DNA of 64,000 nucleotides from Caprimulgus europaeus. Its lineage: Eukaryota; Chordata; Aves; Caprimulgiformes; Caprimulgidae. The stretch covers positions 24,448,015 through 24,512,014 of the forward strand of contig OU015528.1 in the NCBI GenBank assembly GCA_907165065.1, in the 5' to 3' direction. Positions within the stretch are counted from its first letter, which is position 1. Each line of letters begins with the position of its first letter. Shown here in pieces: positions 38,791-51,410 of this stretch. The notes under the pieces were generated by a model that saw nothing but the letters and a program-made list of their open reading frames with translations, was not told where the DNA came from and did no database searches. The position numbers and the translations under genes were made by a program.

Positions 38791-39818
38791 ATTTGGGCAG
38801 CTATAGTAAAGATGAAACGTGGTTTCTACACTACTTCAAAATGGTTAACAATACAGTGAATATATTACTATTGTTGACTTAAGCATAGAAGCCCAGACAC
38901 TCTCATTCCTAGATTGTGCTAACTTCCTGTTTGGTAGGTAAGTATTTCTATGTATGCTTTCAAAGTCAAAGGTTAAGTTATAGAGTTTTTCAGCCCTTTT
39001 GGAAAAGGTGAAGATAAGGTGAAATGACCAGTTAAAACAGCAAGTAATTAATTGAGTTTCTCTCTTAACAGGAAGAAGGTCAAGTGCACATAACTACTGT
39101 GATTACACAGTCTGCATTACAAGTGGCTGAGTTGTTTAACCTCAGAGTTGTTAGATTGGAGGCTGAGAACCAATTAAATAAGATTTTACATCAAAATAGT
39201 AGCTAATCTTCTGAGTTACTATAGTAGTTTGAGGTTTTTCAGTGTGACTTGTCATATAGTTTTGCAGTACCAGTTATTTTTATTTCAGTGAAATATTTTA
39301 ATTAGTTTTCAAACTACTTCTTTTTTTATTTTTTTTTTTTTTTTTAGCCCCACTTTAACCAACCGGCTGAAATTTAAAATGGTAATTTCTAATGGAGATG
39401 TATTAGGTTTTTTTTTTTCCTATCTCTTTCTTGACTTTGTTTTGTTTGTAATTCTGAAAGTTTTTCAGATGCCCAATTTTGATTGCTGGATCCAAAGTGT
39501 AGAAAGGCTTGCTTAATTTTGTCACATAGGAATTATACGTCTAGTTTACACCAGGAAGAGTCCATAGTTATCCACTGACAAAGATCCACATTGTTTGTGA
39601 TAACCTTTCAACATCTATGAAAAATAGACTCATCTAAAAATAAGGCTGTAGCTATATAGGATGCTGTAGATACACCGGGGAAAGCTCAGTTGCTTTGAAA
39701 GTATGCAGATCTTTTTTCTTTTCCCTCCAACTCTTTCCTCATCTTAGCATAGGAGATCTCTGCTCAATAGTGTCTGGTACCAGGAGAAATATTATCGATG
39801 GGTATTTACCATGGAGGC

Positions 39819-39836
39819 TTTTTTTTTTTTTTTTTT
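39819..39836. repeat. T homopolymer, 18 nt
   Basis: An uninterrupted run of T. Confidence 0.85.
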
Positions 39837-40948
39837 CCTGGATGTGTTATTCTTGCAAGATACTTTCCTGCTCTCTTTGAAAACTCAAGACTAAACCAGA
39901 ATGTAGAGAAGCTAAGGAAGGGGGGCCCATAAGAAAGGGAGAAGGAACAAGCAGGAATATCCAGTAACTGCAGAACTTGAGAGAATTGTTGACATGTTCT
40001 AATTATTGCATGGCTATATGGCAAGGTATATGACTCCTTTACTGAGGCTTTATGCAGATTATATAATCAGAGTGTTATTTTTTTTTAAAGATTGCTCAGA
40101 ATTACCCATAAAGTTTCAAAGAAGCATTGTTTTAGGTTATGTGCAAACAGTTAAAAGTTTAATAAAAATAAAATACTACCTTTCCAACAGTATGTGCTTG
40201 CAGTCTATAATTATTATAAACCAGTACTTTCAGTAAAAACAAAATAGTTTTTTGACAGTGAATGATTTTGCTTTTTAACAGAGCTTTGACTAAGAAATGC
40301 TAATATAATGTGGAATTAAATTAAGAATTACAGGATATATCTGCACATATTCTCCACTGGAACTGCTGAGCAAATCAAGCATCACTGGAACTTATGCCTA
40401 ACCTGTTGGTGCAACTGATGTCTTACTTATTTTGTAAATTATAGATGAAAAATGGTGAATGTTCAAAATGATTCACTAAAATAGTGTTTATTCGGACTGG
40501 GGCCTGCTTCCCCAAATTTAACCTAGAGGGAATCCAGGAACAACCGAAGGAATGCTTTATGTTGCTCTCATTACCTGCTAACATTATCAAAATTACTTTT
40601 TTTTTTCCCATAATATTTCTGTTTGAAAAAATTGCTGATCTATTTAACCTCCTGTAAAGTTATAAAAGTGTTTAAGATCAAAAATGGTTTAAACATTGCT
40701 ACTGACAGGTGAGCTTGGGCTCTTAACAGTTTTTGTAGTGTTGAATGCCATTTGGAAAATGCTGGTTTAGCAGTCGAAGGGGAAAAAAGACAAAGGAGAA
40801 AATGCAAATGACTTCAAGACTTTCAATGAATTTCCAATATTTAAAACAAAGAGAAAGGACTTAGGAACATCTTATCTGAGTGGTTTATTTTGCATTCTAT
40901 CAGTATAAACTAGAATATCATTAAGGTCAAACAACTCAGAAATGGATA

Positions 40949-40970
40949 TACACACACACACACATATATA
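40949..40970. repeat. (CA)n/(TA)n microsatellite
   Basis: About seven CA units are followed by TATATA. Confidence 0.85.
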
Positions 40971-42230
40971 GGTGGTGCACAGTATGATTGCTCACCACCC
41001 ACCTATAGGGATCCAGAGGAGTGAAAAGGAACCCTGAAAATCCAATCCTGCAAAAATGAGTCTGAGCGATTTCAGAGAGAATCTCTCCCCATTTACAGGT
41101 CATCCCTGGTTAATATACTGAACATGATTTAATATGACATGGAATATCTTATTGACATATCCAACTGTCAATTATGGGTTTTTCTAACTACTGCACTTTC
41201 CCCCTCCCAGTCCGTTGCACTTGCAAACTACCCAAACACCATGTCCTTGTACCTTATAATATAACCTGTAATATAAAGCTCTTGCAATTGCATGTCTAGC
41301 AGGTTGTACTTGGAGTCTAATATACAGAATCCAAACATCAGCAGAAAATCAAACCATTCAGTTCTTCCACTGAATTTCCTATACATAAGCAGCAAATAAG
41401 AAGAATTTTTTAAATAACATGAAAACACTCTACTAAGTTTGTGAAGGTAAAAAATTAAAAGTGAATGAAAAAAAAGAGGTAAAGTATATAGAAAATGAAT
41501 AAATTTTATGGTGCACATATGTCTACATTAACCTGTCAAAACTATGGTAGAATAACACTTCTAATAGTTCTGTCTGTTAATATGGGTCCAGGAAGCCAAA
41601 GTGTTCAAGCTGGGCATGCAAGTTCAACTTTGCTTTCTCATAATGCTCTGTAATGCATGATCAGAATCCATTCAATAAAATATGCTTATATGGAAATAAC
41701 TTGAAGTGAAAACATGGTATTGCAATAAGAAGCTTTGGATAAAGCTGAATCTTTCAGAAAATTTCACAAATTTTATTAAACTTTCATAATTCCCTAGGCA
41801 AGGTTTACCTAAATTAATGATAGATATTAGTATAACACAGGGAGATTTTTTCAATCAAAATGAGTGAATGACATGAATGTTTAAACACAATATGATTTTG
41901 AAGTTTGATAGGGAATTCAGATTTCAATATATTAATCTATTTGAAAAGGTACGCTCTTCATTGGTAGTGGGACATTCTACTTGTAATGTTGTGGAGTGTA
42001 TTTTTGGTGATAAAAGGTATGTTGTTTATTGTGGTGTTTGTAAGCAGGTCATTTTTCAGCATCTGCTTTTCAATCATGGTTTGCAATGAGAATGATTACA
42101 GGAGTTTCATTTCAGGGTGGAACATCATGATTGATACTATATCAGGGAGAACATGGAATCTCCTAATGACTTTAATAGTGTCTATTTCATTGTGGAATTT
42201 CTTTTCATTTTCTTAAAACAACGGGAACAT

Positions 42231-42262
42231 TACTGATTGTATAACTTTATCCCCTGTCTTAG
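42231..42262 (+). promoter_or_regulatory. IMMP2L: Splice acceptor region of the IMMP2L exon
   Basis: TACTGAT, a good branch-point match with its A at 42236, lies 26 nt before the acceptor. A pyrimidine-rich stretch (TTTATCCCCTGTCTTAG) ends in AG at 42261-42262. Confidence 0.75.
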
Positions 42263-42328
42263 GTCTCCTAGAAACCCTGAACAGAAGATCATTAAACGAG
42301 TGATTGCTCTTGAAGGAGACATTATCAA
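42263..42328 (+). CDS. IMMP2L: Internal coding exon of IMMP2L (mitochondrial inner membrane peptidase subunit 2-like)
   Basis: IMMP2L is a serine peptidase of family S26 (signal peptidase I type). It works with IMMP1L in the mitochondrial inner membrane, facing the intermembrane space, and removes sorting signals from proteins such as cytochrome c1 and mitochondrial glycerol-3-phosphate dehydrogenase. The exon is 66 bp. It begins with the last base of a split codon and ends with two bases of another, so it adds 22 codons without changing frame. The read includes [15 protein letters not shown], matching the vertebrate protein around residues 81-102. The lysine of the IIKR motif corresponds to Lys91 of the human protein, the general base of the Ser/Lys dyad; the catalytic serine lies in an earlier exon outside this window. 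Against human I see Lys to Arg and Val to Ile changes, both conservative. Splice signals are strong: branch-like TACTGAT with its A at 42236, a pyrimidine-rich tract ending in AG at 42261-42262, and donor GTAAGT from 42329. No other exon of the gene was found here. Confidence 0.93.
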
Positions 42329-42334
42329 GTAAGT
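42329..42334 (+). promoter_or_regulatory. IMMP2L: Splice donor of the IMMP2L exon
   Basis: GTAAGT, the consensus U1 site, follows the exon end ATCAA. Confidence 0.85.
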
Positions 42335-45300
42335 ATTTTAAGCTTTACTCTCTGAGTCTTTATAGGAATAGTGCTGCTTTTCAGTGGATTTTAAATCAGT
42401 ATCCTAGACAACGTGAACTTTCTAGTATTTTCTTTCTGTCTGTTCTTAACTGGGATGTCAGCATTGCTCCTGTCTCCTTTTTAATGAGAAGAGAAATGCT
42501 ACACAAAACTGCTCACTCTCTCATGAAAGGTACATGGGTGCAAATAATGCTTGTTTCTTAGAATTTCTCTGTCACGTGTCAAGGCAGGTAATTATACAGC
42601 ATTTTCTCAATAAGATTATAGGCCTGTGAGTTTTCATTTATAGAGTCTTGTTGTTGTTTCATTTGCTGTGATTGGCAAATAAAAGTGTGTGGGGGGGTGA
42701 GGGTTCTTTGAGTCTGTTTGTTTTGGGTTTTTTAGAGATTTTTAATGTATTTATTTATGTATTTATTTATTTAATTTATTTTTGAGACAAAGAACCCTCA
42801 AAGATAACTGCCTTCATTTCAGTGTGTAGGAATCTATAGGGAATATGGTGGAACTGATTTGGAGTAAATTATTCTATCAGAAAAAAATGTGGCAGGAGTA
42901 GACTCTAGAGTACTTCAAGATTTGGTTTACTGTGGCAGATAGACCTTCCTACTAGGGCTGGTTGGAAATAAATTACTAGTAGATGTAAATCAAAAGTTCT
43001 TGTGGGAACAGAATTATTTTGATGAAAATGCTTGTTTGAAAGGGTTTCTTTTTCCCAGGTGCAGAGTAGAATTGGCATAGATCTGGGAGGGTAAATCCCT
43101 AGTTTCCCACACTAAGACATTAATGACCCTGGGAGCTCTCAGACAATATGACAGACAGACTCAATTCATTTAGATAATGATTCTTGATCTGGTGTAGTGA
43201 ATACTTAAAAAGTACTTGGCAGCTGCAATTCAGATCAAAGATTTGAGTGTGGTCTTGATGAACCCCAGTTAATAGCAGCACTGGTGTGCTGTTGGGCACT
43301 ATGAAATATGTCTATGTCTTTTTTTTTTCCTCTTGCAGTCAATATAATTTATGTTTTATCAAAAAATTCCAAATTATCTCAGTTTGAGAAATGAAAAAAA
43401 AATTCTGACATTTCTGTTGAAGCAAAATATCTGAAATGACAACTACTAAGAATATAATTTGATGACTAAAACCCAAGGACATCTACAGCTAAAACTGGCT
43501 ATCACTTTCAAGAACTAAAAACATAGGAATAGTGTGCTACGGAGTAATGCCTTTTATAAACATAAATCCTTAAGAAGGTACTTATTCCTTGATGTAGTTG
43601 ATATTAGTGCTGTCATTCATGGAAGTGGTAAGACTGGTATTCATGATTCAATAGTCCTCATTAATTTCTGTAGCAATGTTAGAAAGATATAGTTATATAG
43701 GGCAGCTTCAAGTGTTACTTTTCACTGTTGTCTGTTATTAATGTATTTGTCTGAATTTTTGAAACTGAATGTAGTTTTTGATAACACAAAAGACATTTAA
43801 TAACTTAAATTCCAGCTGTAGCAATTTTGCTGTACATTTAAATGCCTTAAGACTGAACTTTTAATTTACTTCTGTGTATGTTCTTAGCCAAGTGGACAAA
43901 GTTGTGGGGACATAATAGCTGTGAGAGTGTGTGAGAATACTGACAAGCTTGTAGGTTATTGTATCATTCTTGGGCACAAAACACTGTATGTTGATCCTCA
44001 CTTGTCTTTGGTAGAACTGGTTAGATTAATTTATTGATAGAAATAATAATCTCAGTAATTCAGATGTGATTTTTTTTCTATTTGAACACATTAAAATTAT
44101 CCCAGAGCCTTTTGCTTTAGCTGTAGAAACTAGTTTTTAGCTAAAGAATAAATTATAGGACTATTATAACTTGTTAAGTTTTTATTACATATTATTGTCC
44201 CTTAATTGTGAATGTGTAGGAAATGTAAGTAATACCAGTTTTCGCACTACTAGCTAAAAGATAAAAAAGCAAAGATGGCAAGATTTTTCTAAATTATATA
44301 TTAATTTTGTAATGAAACTACAAGCAAGTATGTGACTAGGATATTTGTGACTGGAACAGAGAACTGGTAACTAAAAGCAAGTTTAGAAAACATAAATAGA
44401 ACTCCTATTTGATGTCTGAAGACAGTCCTTATTACAAACCAAAAAGAATTGGTTTTGCTATCTTGAGATTTTATGTCTACATATTTTAATATATTGAATT
44501 ATTCCTGATCATAAAATGATGCTCTGAATGAAATTGAAAGTAATGTGGATCATGTACAAAATTCTGTCTGAAATTATGTGACTCTTCCCTATTGTCCTGA
44601 CTCTTCTTTGGTATGGGGGAAACGTGATGCACAACTAATATCTACTGACCTTAGAGGAACATTTGAATATCGTCATTCCTAATATGATATCTTTGAAGTG
44701 GAGTATATATACCAGTATGCTAAAAAAAACAAAAACCAAAAAACTTCTTTAAGCCTTTGTCTGCTCTGTTGATCAATCAGAATTCTTTATTGCTAAGAAA
44801 ACATCCAGTCTCACTGCAGAACAGTTGTTTCAGTTCCAGGGTATAGAAAAGTGGGAATCATCAGTCAGATATGGGGGGTTTTCACACTTATAGGGCTGGT
44901 TTTGGGTTAAAATGATTTTGTGGAGAGGTGATGATTATTTAGAGAGTTGTGTTATGTTGCTCGTTTTATCTGGAAGGCTGGTGAAATGTACAAAGTCTAT
45001 CTGTTACTCTGCAAATTTTGCTTGGTGTCATGTACCAGAATTAATTTATACACACTTCCAGTGGTGAGTCTTCCAGACTTCCATTGTGAAGAAAGGTTTG
45101 CAAATTGTAGGTTGGAATGTATTTTTATTTAATGCTTCTCGAGATAGGTTATAGACAATAAGATCTGTGGATCTGTAATTATGCATTCATAGATGAGTGA
45201 ATTATCTTTATTTGATCTATTAGGTGCATAATTAAGGAAAATTTGTCACAAGAATGCTGTGTTTTCTCATGTTATCACTTTAAAATAAGTTAGTTATCAT

Positions 45301-45721
45301 TTTACTATTTTTTAATTACTGAAAGTAATGAAAGATCAAATAGACAGAGCCATTAGTATTTGAGTTCAAGTGTTATGACTCCTGTTTTTCAGTTCTTCAT
45401 TTCTAAAAGCATTAAATAAGATAAAATTTGTGACATTTTGAAAATAATAATGATTGAGTGCTAGTTGTTGAAAAGAAATGTAGAAGAGAGACTTATAATG
45501 GGTCCATTTTGACCTTTCATTTTGTATTTTTTAGGTAGTCAGACATTACAGACTATATAGTACTTCACCTTTTGAAATAGGCTTTCAGGGATTGAAAAAT
45601 GCTACAAACACACTGAATAAAAATTCTGGCTTTTCAGTTTTCTGATCTTGTTTCTGGTCTTGTTTGTGGTCCAAGTGAAGTGAGTTTGGTAGTGTCTTGT
45701 AAATTCCTGGAAGCAAATAGA
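42335..45721. other. Intron segment after the IMMP2L exon
   Basis: AT-rich sequence with a perfect 13-bp inverted repeat (42698..42710 and 42788..42800) enclosing a TTTA-rich tract near 42731..42780. I see no exon or transposon boundary. Confidence 0.6.
42698..42800. repeat. Inverted repeat, 13-bp arms, enclosing a TTTA-rich tract
   Basis: TGAGGGTTCTTTG at 42698..42710 is the exact reverse complement of CAAAGAACCCTCA at 42788..42800. The 77-bp loop contains GTATTTATTTATGTATTTATTTATTTAAT. It lies 369 bp after the exon. Confidence 0.8.
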
Positions 45722-46350
45722 ATAGAATAGGATTAGACTATTTCAATTGGAAAGGACTTACAATGATCATCAGGGCTGACCAGAAGCTAAAGTGTGTCAT
45801 TAAGGGCACTGTCCAAATGCCTCTTAAACACTGACAGGTTTGGGGCATTGACCACCTCTCTAGGAAGCCTGTTCCAGGGTTTGACCCCCCACTCCATAAA
45901 GAATGCTTCCTAATGTCCAGTATAAACCTCCTCTGACACAGCTTTGAACCGTTCCCATGTATCCTATCATTGGATACCAAGGAGAATTGATCGACACCTC
46001 CCTCTGCACTTCCTCTCCTCAGGAAGCTGTAGCGAGCCATGAGGTTGTCCCTCAGCCTTTTCTCCAAGCTAGACAAATCCACAGTCATTAGCTGCTCTTC
46101 ATAGGACATTCCTTCCACTCCTGTCACCAGCTTTGTTGCCCTCCTTTGGACACATTCAAGGACCTTCACATCATTCTTAAATTGGGGGCCCAGAACTGCA
46201 CACAGCGCTCCAGATGAGGCCGCACCAATGCTGAATAGAGTGGGATAATTGCCTCTCTCGACTGACTGTCTGGTTATGCTGTGTTTGATGCCCACCAAGA
46301 CACAGTTTGCTCTCTTGGCTCCCAGAGCAAATGTAGTACATTCCACAAAC
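45722..46350 (-). mobile_element. CR1 LINE fragment with decayed reverse transcriptase C-terminal part (antisense)
   Basis: The minus strand carries about 630 bp of CR1. A 202-codon minus-strand frame contains [60 protein letters not shown] and RRFILDIRKH, all CR1 ORF2 C-terminal landmarks. The first part of the frame is weakly conserved, and one LEKR(R) residue is lost. The 3' end at 45722 has only a degraded terminal repeat (AATAGAATAGGATTAGA). The text, such as AGGAAGCCTGTTCCAG and AATGCTTCCTAATGTCCAGT, points to an older subfamily than the copy at 37870. Confidence 0.9.
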
Positions 46351-49062
46351 CTGTAACAGATAATTTATATTTGGATAAGCTAGTAGAACTGCCTTCTTAA
46401 AAGAATTTAAAGAACAGACAGAAAATCACCATTTAGATGTGGAAATGAACCTATAGGTCAGCTTGTATTTAGACAATATTGCAAAGTGTAGTTCCCATAG
46501 ATCAAGTTTTGTTTTGTCCTCCATGTATTCACAGGAGAATTAACTTTAAGTAGGAAATCATTACAATGGTTCCTGAAGACTGTTCAAATGATAATTCTTC
46601 CAAAGGAGGCCTTATTTTAAAAGTAAATATAATCTAATTTGTTAAAAATTAATGTTGGTATTATAAAACACCTGGAATAACTTGAAATTAAAATTATTAA
46701 AAGTCATTCATCTTAAATGCACTAGTGGAAATTCAGAAATATGCAGCAATCTGTGACAGATGAAGTTTTAGTACGTTTTCAGTCACACAATTAAATAAAG
46801 GTTTATGCAAAGTAAAACAATATTAAAATCGAGATTAAGCTAGTAACATTGAAAAAAAAAAGTCTGTTCAGTAACTAGCTGAACTAATTAATTTTCCTTT
46901 TGTCTGTCAAAGTTTCACAGGTCTGTGGGAGCTTGATGTGCCAATTCTGTTTCTTACATATCATTGTTTGCTTCTTAATACTGTACCTGAATGATTCAGC
47001 CAAATGATGTTGCATTTCAGTGTTACATCTTTTAAAACTACTATGAAGATGTGAACGAGGAAATACACCTTGTTTCTCAAAGCTTGACAATGCAGAGATA
47101 GATCATTATATTATTAGGCTGTAGGTCTAAACCACCTTCAGTAACTTTTTAACTTTTACTACAAGGTCCATCATTAAATTGCAGAAACTATTGCCAAAGA
47201 ATGTTAGGAAGGACAGACATATAAAGGAGTTTGAAAAAGGAGAAGAGAATTAATAGAAATAAAGCCAAACAGCACCTATTAAATAAAACAATCACAGTAT
47301 TAACTTCATGTACTGTTGTTGTCAAGTTCATGCAGGTTATATTTCTTCCAGTCAAAGATCCCATACTGCCGTAAAATATAACTGAAATCTGGTCATTCTG
47401 CCCACTTTTTGAAGAACCCTTTCAGCTTCAGTCTTCAAACTATCTGTTCACTACTCCATGCAGGTATTTGGTTGCCTTTTTTTTGGTTTGTTTGTTTTTT
47501 TTCCCTCAGAGAGTAGGTGGTGTCCAGTATCCCTTCAGTATGAAAAAGGAAACAAACTTTCTTGCTGTTTTGTTTGCTTGTTTGTTTTTTAACTAAAACA
47601 ATTAAATTTCATCAGAACGTTGTGACTGCTATTTGTTTTCATTGAGGACCAGGGATGGTTGTCCAACAAAACTTCTGACTTCATGGACTTCATGCAGATA
47701 CTCTATTACTTGTGTTAGATAGCAACTTGTGTTACGTTATACAACAAAATTACTGCCTGCCTCTAGAAAGAAGAATAGCCCTCAGAAAACCTCAGACTTT
47801 GCCAGAGTTGTGGCACAAGAATGTCTCTATACGTGACATCTTCAGGGCAACCACCTGGCAGGAATTGCATCCAGACCTTTGCCATTTAGTCACACAGAAG
47901 TAATTTTGTGTTCACTAACAGCTGTAGTAAAAGTCTTCTTGTTCCCTCTCCAATGTGCTCCCCCTCTCCACCTCCAGGTAACTGAGGTGCTGGTGATGTG
48001 GTAAAGTACTGCTTGCAATGGTTCAAATTTAGAATAGACAAATGGAATATCAGTAAAAGACATCAAAATACTAGGAATCTTAGCTGATCATGATACACAG
48101 GCTATGTTTATGTCTGTATCCTATTCCCTTCTTCCTCAAAGTCTATTGTCTTTGCCTTTGGGTTGTGAGTATAGATCTGTGAGTGTAGGGATCCACATTG
48201 ACAAGAATGCTAGTGGGATTGACAGAAATGAAAACTGATTATACTCTACAGAGACACAGCACTGTCCTCAGAGATTAGAAATTTTGGAACATCTTTCCTT
48301 TTGACTAACTAATTGCAGTTTTCATGTTGTTCTGTCTTTGTACTGTACATATCTGAAGGATGTAGTAGCAGTCAAGCTACCCCTTAGACGAAAAATTCTT
48401 TGTCTTCCAATTTTTTTTTTTATTTTGTGGCCATATGCACAGAATGCATATCTCATAGGATTTGTGCAGTTTATTTTGTACTACTCATTGTTAGGTACTG
48501 ATGGGATTTTTTTTAAGCCAATTAAAGCTTTTGTTAGGTTCCAGATATTCTACTCTGTCATGACTCTTCAATATTTATAGTATCCTTACAAGTCTCCTAA
48601 ATAGAGTTTCCATTTATTTTTATTCCGTTTCCATATTCAGAGTCCTTGCATGACTGGACATTTCTGTAAATGCAAATGATGGGAATGTATATTGTACAGC
48701 TTCTTTAAACTATAAAAGCAATCTAACAAACATGAGATGATTTTCTGTATCCATAGGGTATTTCTAAGGTTCTATAGATCTTTAGGCCAGTAATGAAGCT
48801 CTGCAAAGGTGGATATCTAAAATTTGGCATTCTTCATACTCATTATAAAATATGGAGAAATTTTTTGTTTTGCGTTAGATTTTGGTTGCCTAAGATGTAA
48901 GGAAGGTGCATGAAGAGACAGAAATAATAAGGAGTTGAATTTCAGGAAAAAAATGCACAAATGTGCCATCTTTTGTTTTCAGAAAATGCAGAGTAAAATA
49001 ATTTTTCACCAAGGCAAGAAATATGAAAATGCAAAAAATGAAAAGATATAGTTTTCCAGACT

Positions 49063-49064
<2 letters not shown>
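46351..49064. other. Intron segment without recognisable genes
   Basis: AT-rich unique sequence with TTTG-rich tracts at about 47470..47600. I see no gene or transposon. Confidence 0.6.

Positions 49065-49096
<32 letters not shown>
49065..49096. repeat. T homopolymer, 32 nt
   Basis: Thirty-two consecutive T lie 25 bp before an antisense CR1. CR1 does not carry a poly(A) tail, so this run is not part of the CR1 itself. Confidence 0.85.
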
Positions 49097-49121
49097 CACA
49101 TTGGAAAGTGTGAGTGTTAAT

Positions 49122-49558
49122 AGAATCACAGAATCGTAGAATGGTTTGGGTTTGAAGAGACCTTTAGTCCAACTGCCCCTGCAGTGAGCAGGGACATCTT
49201 CAACTAGATCAGGTTGCTCAGAGACCAGCCTGACCTTGAATATTTCCAGGGATGGGGCATCTACTACCTCTCTGGGCGACCTGGTCCAGTGCTTTACCAT
49301 CCTCATTGTAAAAAGTTCTTCCTTATATCTAGTCTAAATCTACCCTCTTTTACTTTAAAACCATTATCCCTTGTCCTATCTCTACAGGCCCTGTCCCCAT
49401 CCTTCTTACAGGCCCCCTTTAGGCACTGAAAGGCCACAGTAAGGTCTCCTCAGAGCTTTCTCTTCCCCAGGCTGAACAACCTCAACTCTCTCAGCCTTTC
49501 TTCATAGGAGAGGTGTTCCATCACTCTGATGATTTTTGTGGCCCTCCTCTGGACCCGA
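49122..49558 (-). mobile_element. CR1 LINE 3' fragment (antisense)
   Basis: In reverse orientation it starts with TAGAATCACAGAATCGTAGAATGG (terminal repeat), then the 3' untranslated region and the ORF2 end: GACCTTTAGTCCAACTG, CTCTCTGGGCGACCTGGTCC, AAAAAGTTCTTCCTTATATC. It ends GTGGCCCTCCTCTGGACCCGA, the RVQRRAT region. It is 5'-truncated to about 437 bp. Confidence 0.9.
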
Positions 49559-50927
49559 GGCTATAAATTTTATAGCCATATTTACTCATTGCTCCATGCA
49601 GTAAGGTCTTCCTTCCTTTAATATCTGTTACATTTTAAAGACACATTTTCTTCTTAAAAGTACAGATAGCAGCAGATACATTGTTAAGAGATCAAGTGTA
49701 TCATCAATACTCTTTCTCTGATATTTCAGTTGGTTTCATTTATCAAAATTCATTGAAAGAAATGGAGTTACAATGTAGATCCAATGTGACCTCTTGAACT
49801 CTTAATATTGAAGGAAATAAGACGATGTAATATGGTTCTCTGAGGTTGTACAGAATTTCCAGTGTTAGCTTATAGAAAAAAGAAACAACATATCCTATTA
49901 CCTCTGAAGTGAAGACGTTTGATATGGACAACACTGAGAGACAATAAAAGAGAAACCATCAATAACACTAGTTTTCACAGAGTTACTAAACCCAAAAGTA
50001 CTAAAAAATTGAGTATGCAATTGCAATTGCAGTATGTACTCAGCTACCCTCTTATTAGTGTGCATCCAAACCAAGAAGTAAATGGCAGCTGCATCTACAA
50101 AAGGGAGTTTTTAAATTTTGTTTTCTTTCTTTTTTTTTTTTTTAAAGGGGGCTTTAGTTAGAGAAGTAACACTCAAAAATGCAAAAAGCAGCATGTTTTT
50201 TAAGGTGGCATATCTGTGAACACTATGCATAACAAGTCTCAGTAGCAAAGACTATTTTAATCTGCCAGAGTGATAAACAGAGGCAAAGTTTTTCAAATGC
50301 TCTGTAGGCACCTTAGAGTAACATCTCACTTGGCTTTCAATAAATCCCTGTAGTTATGCAACCCATGGTTATTGTGAAGTATGTTGCAGTTTATGGAGAA
50401 AGTGTATCTGCAGACACTTATTGCCAGCATTAGCTGTAGCTGTTTGAAGTACCATTCTATCTTGTGCTAATATATATTATAGAATTAAGAGAAAAGAGGC
50501 AGACAAGCATTTTATGTCTTTATAATTGAAAACTACAATGGTGGAGAACAGACATCTAGGAGAGGAGATGGGAAAAGTACTGTTGAAGTATTGTGACCTG
50601 TCTGGAATGTGCTTACACCAGCACCTCAGAGCCTGTAACTTTTGCTATTTTATCCCACCATTGGTCAATTGTGATGTTCTCTGCAGTGCAAATATCCAGC
50701 AGAGTTATGGTCACCAATTTACTTCTCCTGACTGGTTTCCATGTGCTGAACACTGAGTAGGGACCAATGTAAGAATGGATAATACTACTAATAGACAGGT
50801 CTTTATTTTCTACGAAAGCATTTTCTAGGATGTTGAGGCCTGCACAAACATTATGAACAGGGCTGTGACACACACAAATGCTGTTTTAGGAAAACAATAA
50901 TACCATTGTGTCATAGACCATACATAG
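49559..50927. other. Intron segment between CR1 copies
   Basis: Unique AT-rich sequence with a T-run near 50130..50145. Open frames here have no recognisable domains. Confidence 0.6.
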
Positions 50928-51410
50928 GCTTCTGTGTCCAGTTTTGGGCAAGAAAGACATAGATAATCTGGAGCAAGTCCAGCAGAGGGCCCCAAGTCTT
51001 CAAGGTGGTCAGGGCTGCAGCACTTGCCTGTCAGGACAGGCTGGGGAAATTGGATTTGTTCGGCCTGGCGAAGAGGAGACTTTGGGATTACTTAACAGTA
51101 AGCCCTCAAAACCTATGGGGAGATTAACAAGAAGTTGAAGCCAGACATAGTGGTGTAATGGGTGTAACTTGAAACAAGAGGGATTCAGACCAGATAGAAG
51201 AAGAATTTTCTTTATAAGGATGGTTAGGCAGTTGGGCAGTTGCCAGAGAAGCTGTGGCCTCCTTCCTTCTTTGGAAGTGTTCAAGACCTTTCTGAATAAA
51301 ACACTCAACAACCTTAGCTGATTTTGTAGGTAACCCTAATTTGGGCAGGACTGGGTTGGACTGGAAACCTCCTGAAAGCCCTCCCAACCTAACATATCTT
51401 ATGATTCTGA
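50928..51410 (+). mobile_element. CR1 LINE 3' fragment (sense), decayed
   Basis: Text from TTCTGTGTCCAGTTTTGGGC through CATAGATAATCTGGAGCAAG, GGGCTGCAGCACTTGCCTGT and TTCGGCCTGGCGAAGAGGAG to GAAGTGTTCAAGACC follows the order of the CR1 ORF2 C-terminus. It ends near TATCTTATGATTCTGAT. Several small deletions break every frame. About 480 bp remain. Confidence 0.85.

Larger units (their letters stand above)
1..42262 (+). other. IMMP2L: Large IMMP2L intron upstream of the exon (partial)
   Basis: This stretch lies upstream of the only recognised exon and ends in its acceptor AG. No other IMMP2L exon and no nested gene was recognised. LRRN3, which in mammals sits inside an IMMP2L intron, has a long uninterrupted reading frame; nothing of that size occurs here. 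The content is AT-rich unique DNA with the repeats listed separately. Calling it all one intron is an inference from the single exon. Confidence 0.75.
38791..42262. other. Intron segment leading to the IMMP2L exon
   Basis: Unique AT-rich sequence with T-runs at 39329..39345 and 39819..39836 and a CA/TA microsatellite near 40949..40970. Open frames at 41877..42216 overlap in different frames and show no domain. The last 30 bases form the splice acceptor of the exon. Confidence 0.65.

Noticed and set aside
41986-42216. Hydrophobic 76-codon frame just before the IMMP2L exon, resembling a membrane segment
   Set aside because: AT-rich sequence yields hydrophobic residues by chance; the IMMP2L membrane segment is at the N-terminus, and this frame does not match it.
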